The position numbers and the translations under genes are program-made. A DNA stretch of 64,000 nt from NCBI GenBank assembly GCA_963769435.1, contig CAVYLN010000002.1, positions 558,001 through 622,000 on the forward strand. The letters are read 5' to 3'. Positions within the stretch are counted from its first letter, which is position 1; every line of letters starts with the position of its first letter. A model generated the notes under the pieces. It worked only from the letters and a program-made list of their open reading frames with translations, made no database searches and was not told the origin of the DNA. Below, piece by piece: positions 9,542-21,417 of this stretch. Source of the DNA: JADKAV01 sp963769435. Lineage in GTDB: Bacteria; Actinomycetota; Actinomycetes; S36-B12; UBA10799.

Positions 9542-12091
9542 CCCTGGGTGCTCATAGAACGTTGATCCTCGGTATGTCCGGCCGCTATCGCCCAGCCAGT
9601 CCCTCCACTGCAGGTCGGCACCCAGGGAGTAGGCGTCTGCGGTGCTCGGGGCGATTGCCGCGAGTGCGATCCACTCGTTGGCCACGAGCGCCGCGACCTC
9701 CGGATGGGCTTCGAGCACCCCAATGATGTCCTCCGGCTCCGCGTACACGACCACCTGCAGGCGCAGCGGCTCGTGCATACACTGGGCGCCCGTGCCGGGC
9801 TGCTCGGCGTAGACGCCTTGCCACGGAAGCCCGACCCGCAGATCACCACCGGCGCCGCTGAACACGCCGAAGTCGCCGACCACGTTGTGGGTGGTCTTGT
9901 CCCCGGCTCCGAAGCGCTGCGGGTCGACGGTGGCGAAGTAGTACTGGTTGTTGATCCACTGGGTGACCACCATGGGCGCGGTCAGCAGCAGCTCCAGCGT
10001 CGAGCCGTCGATGTCCAGACCCGGCTCGTAGGAGTGGAGGAACACCCGGCCACGCAGGTTCAGTCCCTTGGTGATGGCCCGGGGTCCAATTACGAACGCC
10101 GCGTTGCCCGCGAGTCCCCACTCCGGCTGCGGTTCCGCCCAGTCCGCCGCGCGTCGGGATGCTGCTGCGGGAGTGGTCGCCGCCACGCCCGGAAGATCAG
10201 CCATCCGCTCGGCGAGCGCGGACCGCTGCGCCGTGGACAGATCCTCGCGCAGTCGCTCAACCTCGGAGAAATGGGATTCAGGCACGTCGGTGCAGTCAAT
10301 CGTCACGGCGTCGGTGGTGGTGTTGTGCCAGGCCGGGATCGCCACGGTGGTCTTCGGCACAACGATTCCGTGCTCGTCAGCAAGACCGCGCCGCACACGG
10401 GGGTCGTTCAGCACCGCCGCCATCACGCGCGCATTGACATGTCCGCCGTTGCCACCACAGGCTCCGCAGTCGTATGCGGCTGCGAAGGCGTTGTTCTCGA
10501 CTGTGGCCGCATGTCCGGCGATCAGGATGATCGGGGCGAAGTCCCCGACCAGGCCCAATGCCCGCAGCATGCCCGCTGCAGCGGCGGTGCGCTGCTGCGA
10601 CGTGCATCCCGTACTGGACGTCGTCGGTCCTCCCGGCCAGTTGGAGCCTGCCAATGCCGAGCTCCCCCCGGGTACGCGGCTGCAGGCGATCGCGCCCACG
10701 TCCCCACAGGCCGGGCGCTGCGGTCTGCGCCAGGGCGTCCAGACCGGCCAGTACTCCCAGGCCCTCGGCCACGGCGAAGGCGCTCGCCGGGCGCGCGGTC
10801 GAGGTGACCATCCCACCCCGCATGGCCGCGGCGGCACCGTGGCCGTGCTGCCGCGTGTCGTCCTCGGTGATCACGAAAGCCGGCTTGAGCAGCACCGGGC
10901 ATTGGTCGCTCACGGAGCCACTGGCGGTCTCGTGCCGGATGGCCACTCCGAAGAATCCGGCGAAACCATGCGTGTCGTAGGCGCCGACCGCCTCCAGATG
11001 CCGCCGGAAGCGCTCCGACCGGACATCGATGCACATCACGACGTGTGCCTCGGGAACTCCCGCCTCACGTGGTTGTGCGGCGCGGGTCGAGACCCGGTCC
11101 ACGAGGCGGTTGCGGTAGCGCTGCTCCCATGCGCGCTGCCAGATGGCCGCACGCTTCCGGTCGTCCAGCGCCTCCGCGAGGTCCAGCGCACGCTCGGGTT
11201 GCGTGACTCCCAGTAGGTCGATCACCGGTTCAACGGCTGCGATCGCCTGCGCACGGACGTCACCGGCACCCCGGCCCTGCCATGACGTTGTGCCCACAGC
11301 GGCCGAAGCCAGAACGTCGAAGGTCGCCCGGATCGCCAGCAGGTCGGCGATCAGTCGTGGTTCGCGCTGCTTGAGATGGGCGGCCCACCCGGGATCGCGC
11401 GCCAGGAGGCGGGACAGGTATCCGACCTGCTGATCGACGGGAACGCGGTGGTTCAGCAGGCTCGCCACCGCGGCCACCGGGTCGGTCGGCAGTTGCTGAA
11501 CCGTCCGACGCAGGCCCCTGAGACCGAGGTCCTGGACGCGGTCGCGGAATGCGGCCCACAACTGTCCGGGACCGGGAAGGCCCGTGTTCACCAGGGACGT
11601 CCATCCGTTGGCCAGTCCGGAAACCGCCGCTTCGATGTCCGCCTGCTCGGCGAGTGTGTGCGGCACAACCGTTGCCAGGGACAGCCGGGACCCGATCTCG
11701 TCGTCGCTGAGAGGCTCCAACACTTGCTCGGCGACGAACAGCGAAGCACCCGTCGGCTGCCAGTTCGCCCTGCCGCTGCAGGTAGTCGGCGACAGCTTCG
11801 GCCGACTCCTGCCAGTCCGGCCGCCGCCACGGTGAGGTCCGCGACGGTGAACCGTCCGGCGGCGAGCGCTTGGGCGTACTGCTGCTCGGTCATGTAGGAC
11901 CGGGCACCCCACGTTCGTTCGCCGATCTGGGCCGCGTCGGCGAACGTCAGGTCCTGCAGACCGGAAAGCGGGTTGACCGCCACCGCGGAGCGGATCGGCC
12001 ACATCGCACCCACGGTCCGGGACGCGGCGTCGATCGCCACGTCCGCTGACCTCGCATCGGCCGGCTCACAGGGCGGTACGGTACCCCTCAC
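9538..12091 (-). CDS. dabA: inorganic carbon transporter subunit DabA (DUF2309), interrupted by frameshifts
   Basis: Several frames joined by +1 shifts give one DUF2309 protein of about 850 residues. It shows the N-terminal WPIRSAVAVNPLSGLQDL, then CIDVRSE, GHAATVENN, CGACGGNGGHVNAR and the C-terminal RAFLHSY-like and WINNQYYF regions. The Cys-Asp...His...Cys residues fit the carbonic-anhydrase-like zinc site of DabA, which with DabB takes up CO2 or bicarbonate. Shifts lie near 9591 (CCC), 10605, 11750 (CCC) and 11820. Correcting the last one before the end gives a stop overlapping fabI (ATGA). The GTG start at 12091 overlaps the dabB stop after a one-base correction. Confidence 0.85.
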
Positions 12092-13415
12092 CCTGACCGC
12101 GGTGTCGATCACCAGTGGTTCGACGAGGCGACGCAGACGACCTTGGGCCGCCGCCACCATCCCCAGGCTCCCGCCCACGAGCACCGCCGCGGTGATAGCA
12201 GCCGCCGGGGCCCCCGTCCACACCGCAGTAGTGGCGAACAGGTGAGACCAGGCACCCAGGAGCAGGACGTAGGTGAGCAGCCCGAGCGCCGTGAGCAAGG
12301 CCGACCAGCCACGCGCCCGGCCCGTGGCATGTACTGCCGTGCGCCGATCCGGCCATGCCAGCGCGGCCAGGGCGAAAGTGGCGGTGGCGGTGGCGACCGC
12401 GAGTGGAACCACATCCACCAGCGGCACGGACGTCCATGTCCAGACGCCGGCAGCCGTGATCACGGTCGCACCCAGTGCGATGCCGAGTAGACCAAGGGGA
12501 TGGGGCGCGTCAAGTGCTGGAGCGGGCGCACGCCTGGATGCACCGCCGGCCCTGAGGAACAACCACGCCTTGTAGAAGCCGTGCCCGATGAGATGCAGCA
12601 TCGCCAGTGCCGGCAGGCCGAGCCCGATCTGAACCGTCATGTAGCCCATTTGCGCGGACGTCGAACTGGCCAGCCGGCCCTTCACGTCCGGTCGCACCCG
12701 CATGGCGGCTGTGCCCAGCACAGCGGTGATCGTCCCCACGACCACCAGGGCGAGCAACACTGCGGGAGCTCCGGCGAACACCGGCCACCACAGGATGGCG
12801 AGCAGCCCCATCCCGTTGACCACGCCGGCGTGCAGCAGTGCCGATACCGGCGATGGCGCCTCCGCGGTCAACGGGAGCCAGCGCCACGCGGGGACCAGGG
12901 CTGATCGCACGATGCCGCCCAGTGCGAGCAGTGACGGGACGATCCATCCGGCTGCGGCCATCTCGCTGCGATCGGTGATGCCCGGCGGTCGCGAGCAGAA
13001 CCACGGCGGCCCAGATCGCCGCGTCGCCCACCAGCAGACGCCCGGCCACCCTGCGGGAGGCGCTGCGGGCTGCCGGTGTGTCAGCGTGGGCCACGAGTCC
13101 GGCGACGGCCAGTCCACTCACGGTCCAGCCGAGAGCAGTGAGTGCGACCGGGTCGGCAACCACCGCGAACCACAGTGCCAACACCGCCAGGGCCAGGAGA
13201 ACCGCGTACCGGCCCTGTCGACGTTGTCCGCGCAGGTTCCGCGCGGAGTAGGCCGCGACCAACCAGCCCATCACCAGCACGAAAGTGCCCAGCACCACCG
13301 CTACCGGGTTCAAGTACAGCGGGCCGATCCGCTCCCCGAGACCCACGACTGCGACCAGCAAGAACGCGATCAGGCCCGCGAGGGTGCCTGTCGCCACCAT
13401 TCCGATTCGTGACAT
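12088..13415 (-). CDS. dabB: inorganic carbon transporter membrane subunit DabB (NuoL/MrpA-like), one or two frameshifts
   Basis: A polytopic membrane protein of the proton-conducting transporter family related to NuoL, about 440 residues. It contains LLHAGVVNGMGLLAILWWP, SSTSAQMGYMTVQIGLG and HLIGHGFYKAWLFL, the conserved channel helices of this family. DabB pairs with DabA to power bicarbonate accumulation. A +1 shift in CCC at 12981-12983 joins two frames. A second, in CCC at 12091-12093, is needed for the gene to stop; without it the frame runs into dabA. The start at 13415 lies 6 nt after TAATAT, a leaderless pattern. Confidence 0.85.
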
Positions 13416-13470
13416 GCAGGCATATTAGCGCACTCCACTTCAGGTATTACAGATCCCCTATCGGCGCGTC

Positions 13471-13995
13471 TCAGCCACCTTCCCCGGTGATGAAGGGCCG
13501 ACCGCAGGTGGACTCCGCATACGAGTTCAGATTGGCCTCCGCCTGTGCGACCGCCGACTCGTTCGCGGTCAGCCACGCCTCGGCCTTCGCCGCCTTCTTC
13601 GGCCCCTCGGTCACTGTGTCGGCCAACCGCCGCACCGATTCGGCGTACAGTTGCGCATCCTCGGCGATCGCTCCAGGAGCCACGGCAACAGCGCCCTCCA
13701 CGAGGGCCACGAACTGACTTGGGTCCTCGACCTGCAGTTGCTGCCCGCTGGTCTCCTCGAGGTAGTCGCAGAACGCGGTGGTCCCGGCCTTGGTGGTGGA
13801 GCCCGGGTCAGGCTCGGGCGTGGTGGGCGTCGGCGTCCTCGTGGGGGTCGGGGTCACCGTCCCAGGGGTCGTCTGGGCCGGGCTGGGCTCTGCCGGCTCA
13901 GTCGTGGCCGAGACGTCCGGCTCCGGCGCCGAGTCCGTTTGGGAGCATCCGGCGAGACCCACCGCCAGCACCATCGCGCAGACAACCGCTCTCAT
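13471..13995 (-). CDS. secreted lipoprotein with Thr/Pro linker
   Basis: About 174 residues. The N-terminus is a lipoprotein signal peptide ending in the lipobox VGLAGC. A low-complexity linker rich in Thr, Pro and Ser follows (residues ~25-75), then a helical ~100-residue domain with a Cys near each end (FCDYLEE and ESTCGRPF) that could form a disulfide. The ATG at 13995 is preferred over one eight codons upstream because it gives a compact signal peptide. The family is not recognised; this layout is common in actinobacterial surface lipoproteins. Confidence 0.8.
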   Translation of the reverse strand: MRAVVCAMVLAVGLAGCSQTDSAPEPDVSATTEPAEPSPAQTTPGTVTPTPTRTPTPTTPEPDPGSTTKAGTTAFCDYLEETSGQQLQVEDPSQFVALVEGAVAVAPGAIAEDAQLYAESVRRLADTVTEGPKKAAKAEAWLTANESAVAQAEANLNSYAESTCGRPFITGEGG

Positions 13996-14049
13996 TCCAG
14001 CCCTCCTCGACCTCGGCACGCTGCGTGCCGGACACTTCAGGCTAGATGA

Positions 14050-14181
14050 CTAGAAGTGATCCTCGTAGTAGGTGCTCCGATCCCGCCGCGTCGAGGCCTG
14101 GACCAGCAGGCCGCCCATCGACACGGTGAGGGATCCCAATTCGTTGGCCAGGTGGGCGAAAGCTGTGAGCCGGTTCGTCAT
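14050..14181 (-). CDS. small ORF, 43 aa, with strong ribosome-binding site
   Basis: A 43-residue frame starts at the second of two adjacent ATGs (14181), five nt after GGAGG within GAGAGGAGG, and ends at TAG (14050-14052). The peptide is helical with an apolar middle (LGSLTVSMGGLLVQA) and a charged tail ending YYEDHF. It lies between the lipoprotein and lysX, all on the minus strand. The ribosome-binding site is better than that of most neighbours, which is the main reason to believe it. No function is recognised. Confidence 0.5.
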   Translation of the reverse strand: MTNRLTAFAHLANELGSLTVSMGGLLVQASTRRDRSTYYEDHF

Positions 14182-14330
14182 CATGGCCTCCTCTCGACAC
14201 CACCGAGCCTGTCGGACCGGTGTTGCAGTGGTGTGAACGCCGGGTTCGGTGTGGGTGAAGGCTGAGATTCACACGCGGTCGGACCTCGATGTGCGTTCGT
14301 TGCACAACGCACGGCCCAACCGGGCGGAGA

Positions 14331-17300
14331 TCACTCGGGCTTGACCAGCGGGAACAGCATCGTCTCCCGGATGGTCTGCCCGGTGAGCATCATGATGACC
14401 CGTTCGACGCCCATCCCCTGGCCACCGGCGGGCGGCATCCCGTACTCCAGGGCGCGCAGGAAGTCCTCGTCGACCTCCATGGCCTCGACATCACCGGCCG
14501 CGGCCAGCAGACTCTGCGCCACCAGTCGGTCTCGCTGGTCCAAGGGGTCGATCAACTCCGTGTACGCGGTACCCAACTCGGCGCCCCAGCCCACGAGATC
14601 CCACTTCTCCGCCAGCCTGGGCTCGCTGGGCATCTTGCGGGTCAGCGGCGAGACCTCGGTCGGGAAATCGAGGTAGAACGTCGGGAAGGTCGTCGTCGCC
14701 TCACACAACTGCTCGTACAGTTCGAGCACTGCCTGCGAGGCGTCCCAGCCCGGATCCAGCGGGATGCCCACCCGGGTGCCGTGCGCCCGCAGGGTCGCCA
14801 CCGGGGTGTCAACGGTCACTTCCTCGCCGATCGCACGGCTCACAGCCTCGTGCACGGTCATCGTCGGCCATTCCGGGGACAGGTCGATCTCCTCGTACCC
14901 CCCGTCGGGCAGGGGCCGGCGGGCGATGGGTTCCCCGTACACAGCGGTCGCGATCTCCAGGATCACGTCCCGGGTGAGCACCCGCATCGTCTCGTAGTCG
15001 CCGTACGCGTCGTAGACCTCCAGACTGCTGAACTCGGGGTTGTGCGAGGTGTCCACACCCTCGTTGCGGAAGTTGCGGTTGACCTCGAAGATCTTCTCCA
15101 CACCCCCGACCAGCAGCCTCTTGAGGAACAACTCCGGCGCGATCCGCAGGTACAGGCGCATGTCGTAGGCGTTGATATGGGTGATGAACGGGCGTGCGTT
15201 CGCACCACCATGGACCGTCTGGAGCATCGGGGTGTCGACCTCCAGGAAGTCCCGGCGCCACAGCGACTCCCGAAGTGCCCGGATGGCCGTGGAGCGCATG
15301 GCCACCATCTCCCGGGAGTCGTCGTTCACGATCAGGTCCACGTAACGCTGCCGCGTGCGGGCCTCCGGGTCGGTGAGCCCGGCGTGCTTGTCCGGCAGCG
15401 GCACCAGGCACTTCGACGTGATCACGAACTCGGTGGCAAGGATCGACAACTCACCGCGCTTGCTGGTGATCACCTGGCCGACGACCCCGACGTGATCGCC
15501 GAGGTCCACCTCGTGCTTCCAGCGGTCGAGCATCTCCTGGCCGATCTCGGCCAGCGACAGCATCACCTGGATCTGCCCGCTCCAGTCCTTGACCTGCGCG
15601 AACACCAGTTTGCCCGTGACCCGGTTGAGCATCACACGTCCGGCGATCCGTACGGTGCGCCCCGTGCGGGCATCGGGTTCGAGCTCGCCGAACTCGGCGC
15701 GGATGTCGCCGATCATGTCCGTGCGGTCGAAGTCGGTCGCGTAGGGGTCCACTCCCCGGGACCGGATCTGTTCGAGTTTCGTGCGGCGCACGATCTCCTG
15801 CTCGGGCAGACGGCGCTCCTCCAGCGCGGCCTCCTCGGCGTCGTGCGCGGCCAGTTCCGTGGCAACCGGCGCCCACAGTGCCACCGGCGATGCGGCAGCG
15901 CCATCGGCCAAGGACTCCCGGCGCCGGCCCCGCATCGGCCAGCCCGGCTTCTCGACGAAGCCCTCGGCGATGCCGGCGGCGATGCCCAACGCGGGGCAGG
16001 TCCCCGGAACGTTCGAACAGCAGGTAGCGGGGCACCCAGTCCGGTTCGTACTTCTCGTTCGATCGGTACAGGGACTCCAACTGCCACCATCGGCTGGCGA
16101 ACATCAGGAACGCCCGGGACGCTCTCATGACGGGACCGGCGCCGATCTTCGCGCCTTCTTCGAAAATGGCCCGCATGACCGCGAAGTTCAGCGACAGCCT
16201 GTCCACTCCGATGGCCGGGCCGGCCGCGACGGTGGCAGCGACCATCGTTTCCATCACGCCGTTCTCAGCCTCCGCGTGACGGCGCATGAGGTCCAGCGAG
16301 ATACCGCGGGTTCCCCACGGCGAGAACGACAGGAGACCCTGTCGAACACCCTGCGCGTCGAAGATCTCGGTCAGCACGCACGCCCCGTCCAGGGGATCGC
16401 CCAGCCGTCCCAGCGCCATCGAGAAACCGCGCTCGTTGTCCGTGTCACGCCACCCGTCCGCGTCGGCGACCACGGCGGCCATCTCGTCGTCGGGGATGTC
16501 CCTGTGGCGCCGCACCCGCGTGGTGTACCCGTCACGCTCGAGCCGGTGCACGGCCTGTCGGACTGCGCGCATGTGGCGCCCGTCCAGGGTGAACTGTGAG
16601 AACTCGATGATGGCTTCGTCACCGAGGGACAGCGCTTCCAGGCCTGCTCGCACATAGGCCTCCGCGCCCAGTTCGGAGGCGCCCATGACCGCAGGCGCCC
16701 ACCCGAACTGGCGGGCCTCCTCGAGCCATGCCTCGATCGCGGGGGGCCAGGACTCCGGATCCCCGATCGGGTCGGCGCTGGCGAGGCTGACCCCGTTCAC
16801 CACCCGGTAGGTGACAGCCGCCTTGCGGGAGTTGGACCACATGGCCGACTTGTCACGGCGCGTTGCGAAGTACGCGAGGGAGTCGCGGTCCCCATGCTCA
16901 TGCAGCAGTCGGCGCAGGTCGACCTCGTCCTCACCGGTGATCAGTCGCTCCTTGCCCCGGGTGCGGAACAGGGCCAGACCGAAGGCGACGTAGACCAGCG
17001 TGCCGAGCCCACCGAGAACGAACGGGACCGGCCGAGTGGCGCGCCCGGAGATCCCGGTCGTCTCCTCTTCACCGAGGCCACCGAGCACCTGGTTGATCGA
17101 GTAGCCCAGCGCATCGCTGCGGGCCACCGATCCGGGCAGAGCCTCCACCATGGCCCACCCGACCGGGATCACGATCGCGAATCCGACGACCAGGGTGGCG
17201 ATCGCCACCACCACGTTGCGGCGCGGGACGATCGCGAAGAACTCCTTGCGGGACAGGATCAGAACCACGAACAGCACGATGGAGGCGGCCAGCGTGGCGG

Positions 17301-17690
17301 CCTCGATCACACGCGTGTCGGGGTCCTGGAAGAGCAGGACGACCGAGACGATCATGCCGCTGGACAAGATGATGATCATGAACCACCAGGCCGACCGCTT
17401 ACGCTTGCCCAGCGCCGACCCGAAGATCACCAGCACTGCGGCCCACGCAATGTTGGGTGGCGCCGGGACCAGTAATACCTCGATCACCTCACGGACAGAA
17501 CTGAGGCCGCGGGCGAGGGCGGGGAAGACCGCGGTCACCGCGCTGAATACCGCGACTCCGAGCAGCAGCGCCCGCAGGATGTTCGGAACGTGACTCGTCC
17601 AACCCTTGCCGGGCACGAACCTGCGGCGCGGGATGTCGGCCTCGACCCGACGGTTGAGCGCCTGCGCGGGGGTCACTTCGGCCGCAACTG

Positions 17691-17694
<4 letters not shown>
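14331..17694 (-). CDS. lysX: bifunctional lysylphosphatidylglycerol synthetase/lysyl-tRNA synthetase, one frameshift
   Basis: A multi-domain protein of about 1,120 residues after correcting one +1 shift in CCC at 15985-15987. The N-terminal ~210 residues hold six or seven membrane helices. Next is the DUF2156/MprF-type lysyl-transferase domain (~260-570). The class II LysRS part follows, with an OB-fold, motif 2 (FRNEGVDTSHNPEF) and motif 3 (GMGVERVIMML). LysX charges tRNA with lysine and transfers it to phosphatidylglycerol, altering surface charge and resistance to cationic peptides. The start overlaps the upstream synthetase stop (ATGA). This fused form is typical of mycobacteria and relatives. 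Confidence 0.92.
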
Positions 17695-19671
<1,977 letters not shown>

Positions 19672-19677
19672 CGAGTC

Positions 19678-21261
19678 CTACCCGATGGGGCTCGGCACGA
19701 CGGAGGCCGTGGGGCTACCCGTCGGCGGTGCGGACTCCGGCGCGGGTGAGGCCTCGGGCGACGCGGAAGTGCTGGGCTCGGCGGACTGCCCCGACACGGC
19801 CATCACGGCTGCGGCGCTCGCTTCGAGCTTGCTCGCCTCCGCCCGTAGCCGCTCGGCGTCCTCCGCGGAGACCTGCCCACCGTTGCCGAGCGCGGAGGTG
19901 GCGACGGTCGAACCATCGGACACCGATGTCTCGAAGGTCTCGACGAACGTCCGATAGAACTCGGGGGCGTTGCCCGCTGAGACTGCCGACACGCAGGCAC
20001 TCTGGTACTGATCCATGATCGGCTTGATGTCCTTGGCCAGTTGCTCGAAGTAGGCCTGGTTCTCCTCGAGGTTCTTCGCGATCGCGACCTCGTTGAGCCG
20101 GTCGGCAACGGACATGCTCAGATCGTCGGCGGTGAGTGCCGCCCCGAGATCCGCACACGCCGGGTCGACGGTGCCGCTGAAGGTGGCCGTTACCTCGACC
20201 GGCCCGTTGGAACCACTGGGCGTGGCCGAGCCTGACGACCGGAACAGGAAGAACCACAAGAGGCCCAGAATCAGCAGTCCGACCAGCAGCGTGGCGCCGA
20301 CCAGGGCTGCGAGCCGCTTGCCCGAGGTCTTGGATCCCGAGTCGGGGGTCGAAACCGGCATGCCGGTGATCGGATCCACGGACTCGGCGGTCGGGAAGAC
20401 GTTGGCCTGACCCATCGGCGACCCGGGTGCCATACCCGGCGGCACGGGTGCGGGCGGAACAGCGGATCCCCATGCGCCCGGAGGTTGCTGCCAGCCACCC
20501 TGCTCCGGCTGCCCCGGAGCCTGACCCCACTGCTGCTGCTCCGGCTGCCCCGGAGCCTGACCCCACTGCTGCTGCTCCGGCTGCCCCGGAGCCTGACCCC
20601 ACTGCTGCTGCTCCGGCTGCCCCGGAGCCTGACCCCACTGCTGCTGCTCCGGCTGCCCCGGAGCCTGACCCCACTGCTGCTGCTCCGGCTGCCCCGGAGC
20701 CTGACCCCACTGCTGCTGCTCCGGCTGCCCCGGAGCCTGACCCCACTGCTGCTGCTCCGGCTGCCCCGGAGCCTGACCCCACTGCTGCTGCTCCGGCTGC
20801 CCCGGAGCCTGACCCCACTGCTGCTGCTCCGGCTGCCCCGGAGCCTGACCCCACTGCTGCTGCTCCGGCTGCCCCGGGACCTGACCCCACTGCTGCTGCT
20901 CCGGCTGCCCCGGAGCCTGACCCCACTGCTGCTGCTCCGGCTGCCCCGGAGCCTGACCCCACTGCTGCTGCTCCGGCTGCCCCGGGACCTGACCCCACTG
21001 CTGCTGCTCCGGCTGCCCCGGAGCCTGACCCCACTGCTGCTGCTCCGGCTGCCCCGGAGCCTGACTGGCGGCGGCCCATGGGTCGGCCGCGGTCTGCTCG
21101 GGCGTCGGTGCTGCCGGCGTTTCAGGCACCTGAGGGGCGGCGGGCGCACCCGGCATCGCCTGCGTGTTCTGCGTCCACTGCCCGCCGTCCCACCAACGCA
21201 CCTGGGCGGCATCCCGGGGGTCCTCGTACCAGCCCGGAGAGGGGGTTCCGTTGGCCATCAT
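19678..21261 (-). CDS. DUF2510 membrane protein with sixteen 12-residue repeats
   Basis: 527 residues from the ATG at 21261, with GAAAGG 5 nt upstream. The N-terminus is a DUF2510-like module (GWYEDPRDAAQVRWWDGGQWT). Residues ~65-255 are a tandem array of the 12-residue unit APGQPEQQQWGQ, with two copies reading VPGQ and the last copy degenerate. A Pro/Gly region follows, then one membrane helix (LVGATLLVGLLILGLLWFFLF). A ~160-residue exported domain has two cysteines, and the tail is Ser/Pro-rich. The Gln/Pro repeats are presumably cytoplasmic and disordered. It heads the operon with the acetoacetyl-CoA synthetase and lysX. Function unknown. Confidence 0.88.
   Translation of the reverse strand: MMANGTPSPGWYEDPRDAAQVRWWDGGQWTQNTQAMPGAPAAPQVPETPAAPTPEQTAADPWAAASQAPGQPEQQQWGQAPGQPEQQQWGQVPGQPEQQQWGQAPGQPEQQQWGQAPGQPEQQQWGQVPGQPEQQQWGQAPGQPEQQQWGQAPGQPEQQQWGQAPGQPEQQQWGQAPGQPEQQQWGQAPGQPEQQQWGQAPGQPEQQQWGQAPGQPEQQQWGQAPGQPEQQQWGQAPGQPEQQQWGQAPGQPEQGGWQQPPGAWGSAVPPAPVPPGMAPGSPMGQANVFPTAESVDPITGMPVSTPDSGSKTSGKRLAALVGATLLVGLLILGLLWFFLFRSSGSATPSGSNGPVEVTATFSGTVDPACADLGAALTADDLSMSVADRLNEVAIAKNLEENQAYFEQLAKDIKPIMDQYQSACVSAVSAGNAPEFYRTFVETFETSVSDGSTVATSALGNGGQVSAEDAERLRAEASKLEASAAAVMAVSGQSAEPSTSASPEASPAPESAPPTGSPTASVVPSPIG
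20507..21065 (-). repeat. 36-bp tandem repeat array inside the DUF2510 gene, 16 copies
   Basis: The core ggctgccccgg recurs every 36 bases from 20507 to 21047, giving sixteen copies with very few differences; two carry GGGACC in place of GGAGCC, changing Ala to Val. The period is a multiple of three, so length change keeps the reading frame. The near identity at DNA level implies recent expansion or ongoing homogenisation and possible copy-number variation between strains. Confidence 0.97.
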
Positions 21262-21392
21262 GGGCACCTTTCGCTCGTCTGTCCATCAGCGTAGTCGGCA
21301 CGACCAGACGAAGCGATGAGAGCGCGGCTGCCATGGGTCCGGTGACAAATCGTGACATTGCGGCCCTCGCCGCTGCCGCGGAAGCACTCGAT

Positions 21393-21417
21393 TCTGACCC
21401 CAGGATGCGGGGTCAGA
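21393..21417 (-). terminator. hairpin at end of sugar transporter gene
   Basis: TCTGACCCC and GGGGTCAGA form a perfect 9-bp stem with a 7-nt loop. The hairpin overlaps the stop codon of the transporter gene. No run of T follows, so it may act as a stabiliser or weak terminator rather than a classical intrinsic terminator. Confidence 0.5.

Noticed and set aside
9538..13415. DabB-DabA-FabI as one natural fusion protein
   Set aside because: The uninterrupted stretches arise from single extra bases. Removing one base in GGG at each junction gives stops that overlap the next start by four bases, the usual operon form.
14042..14305. 87-codon minus-strand frame overlapping the 43-residue small ORF
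   Set aside because: It lacks a ribosome-binding site and has Arg/His/Pro-rich shadow composition, whereas the overlapping small ORF has GGAGG at good spacing.
20507..21065. CRISPR-like regular 36-bp repetition
   Set aside because: The units are directly adjacent with no unique spacers and encode a protein repeat; no cas genes are near.
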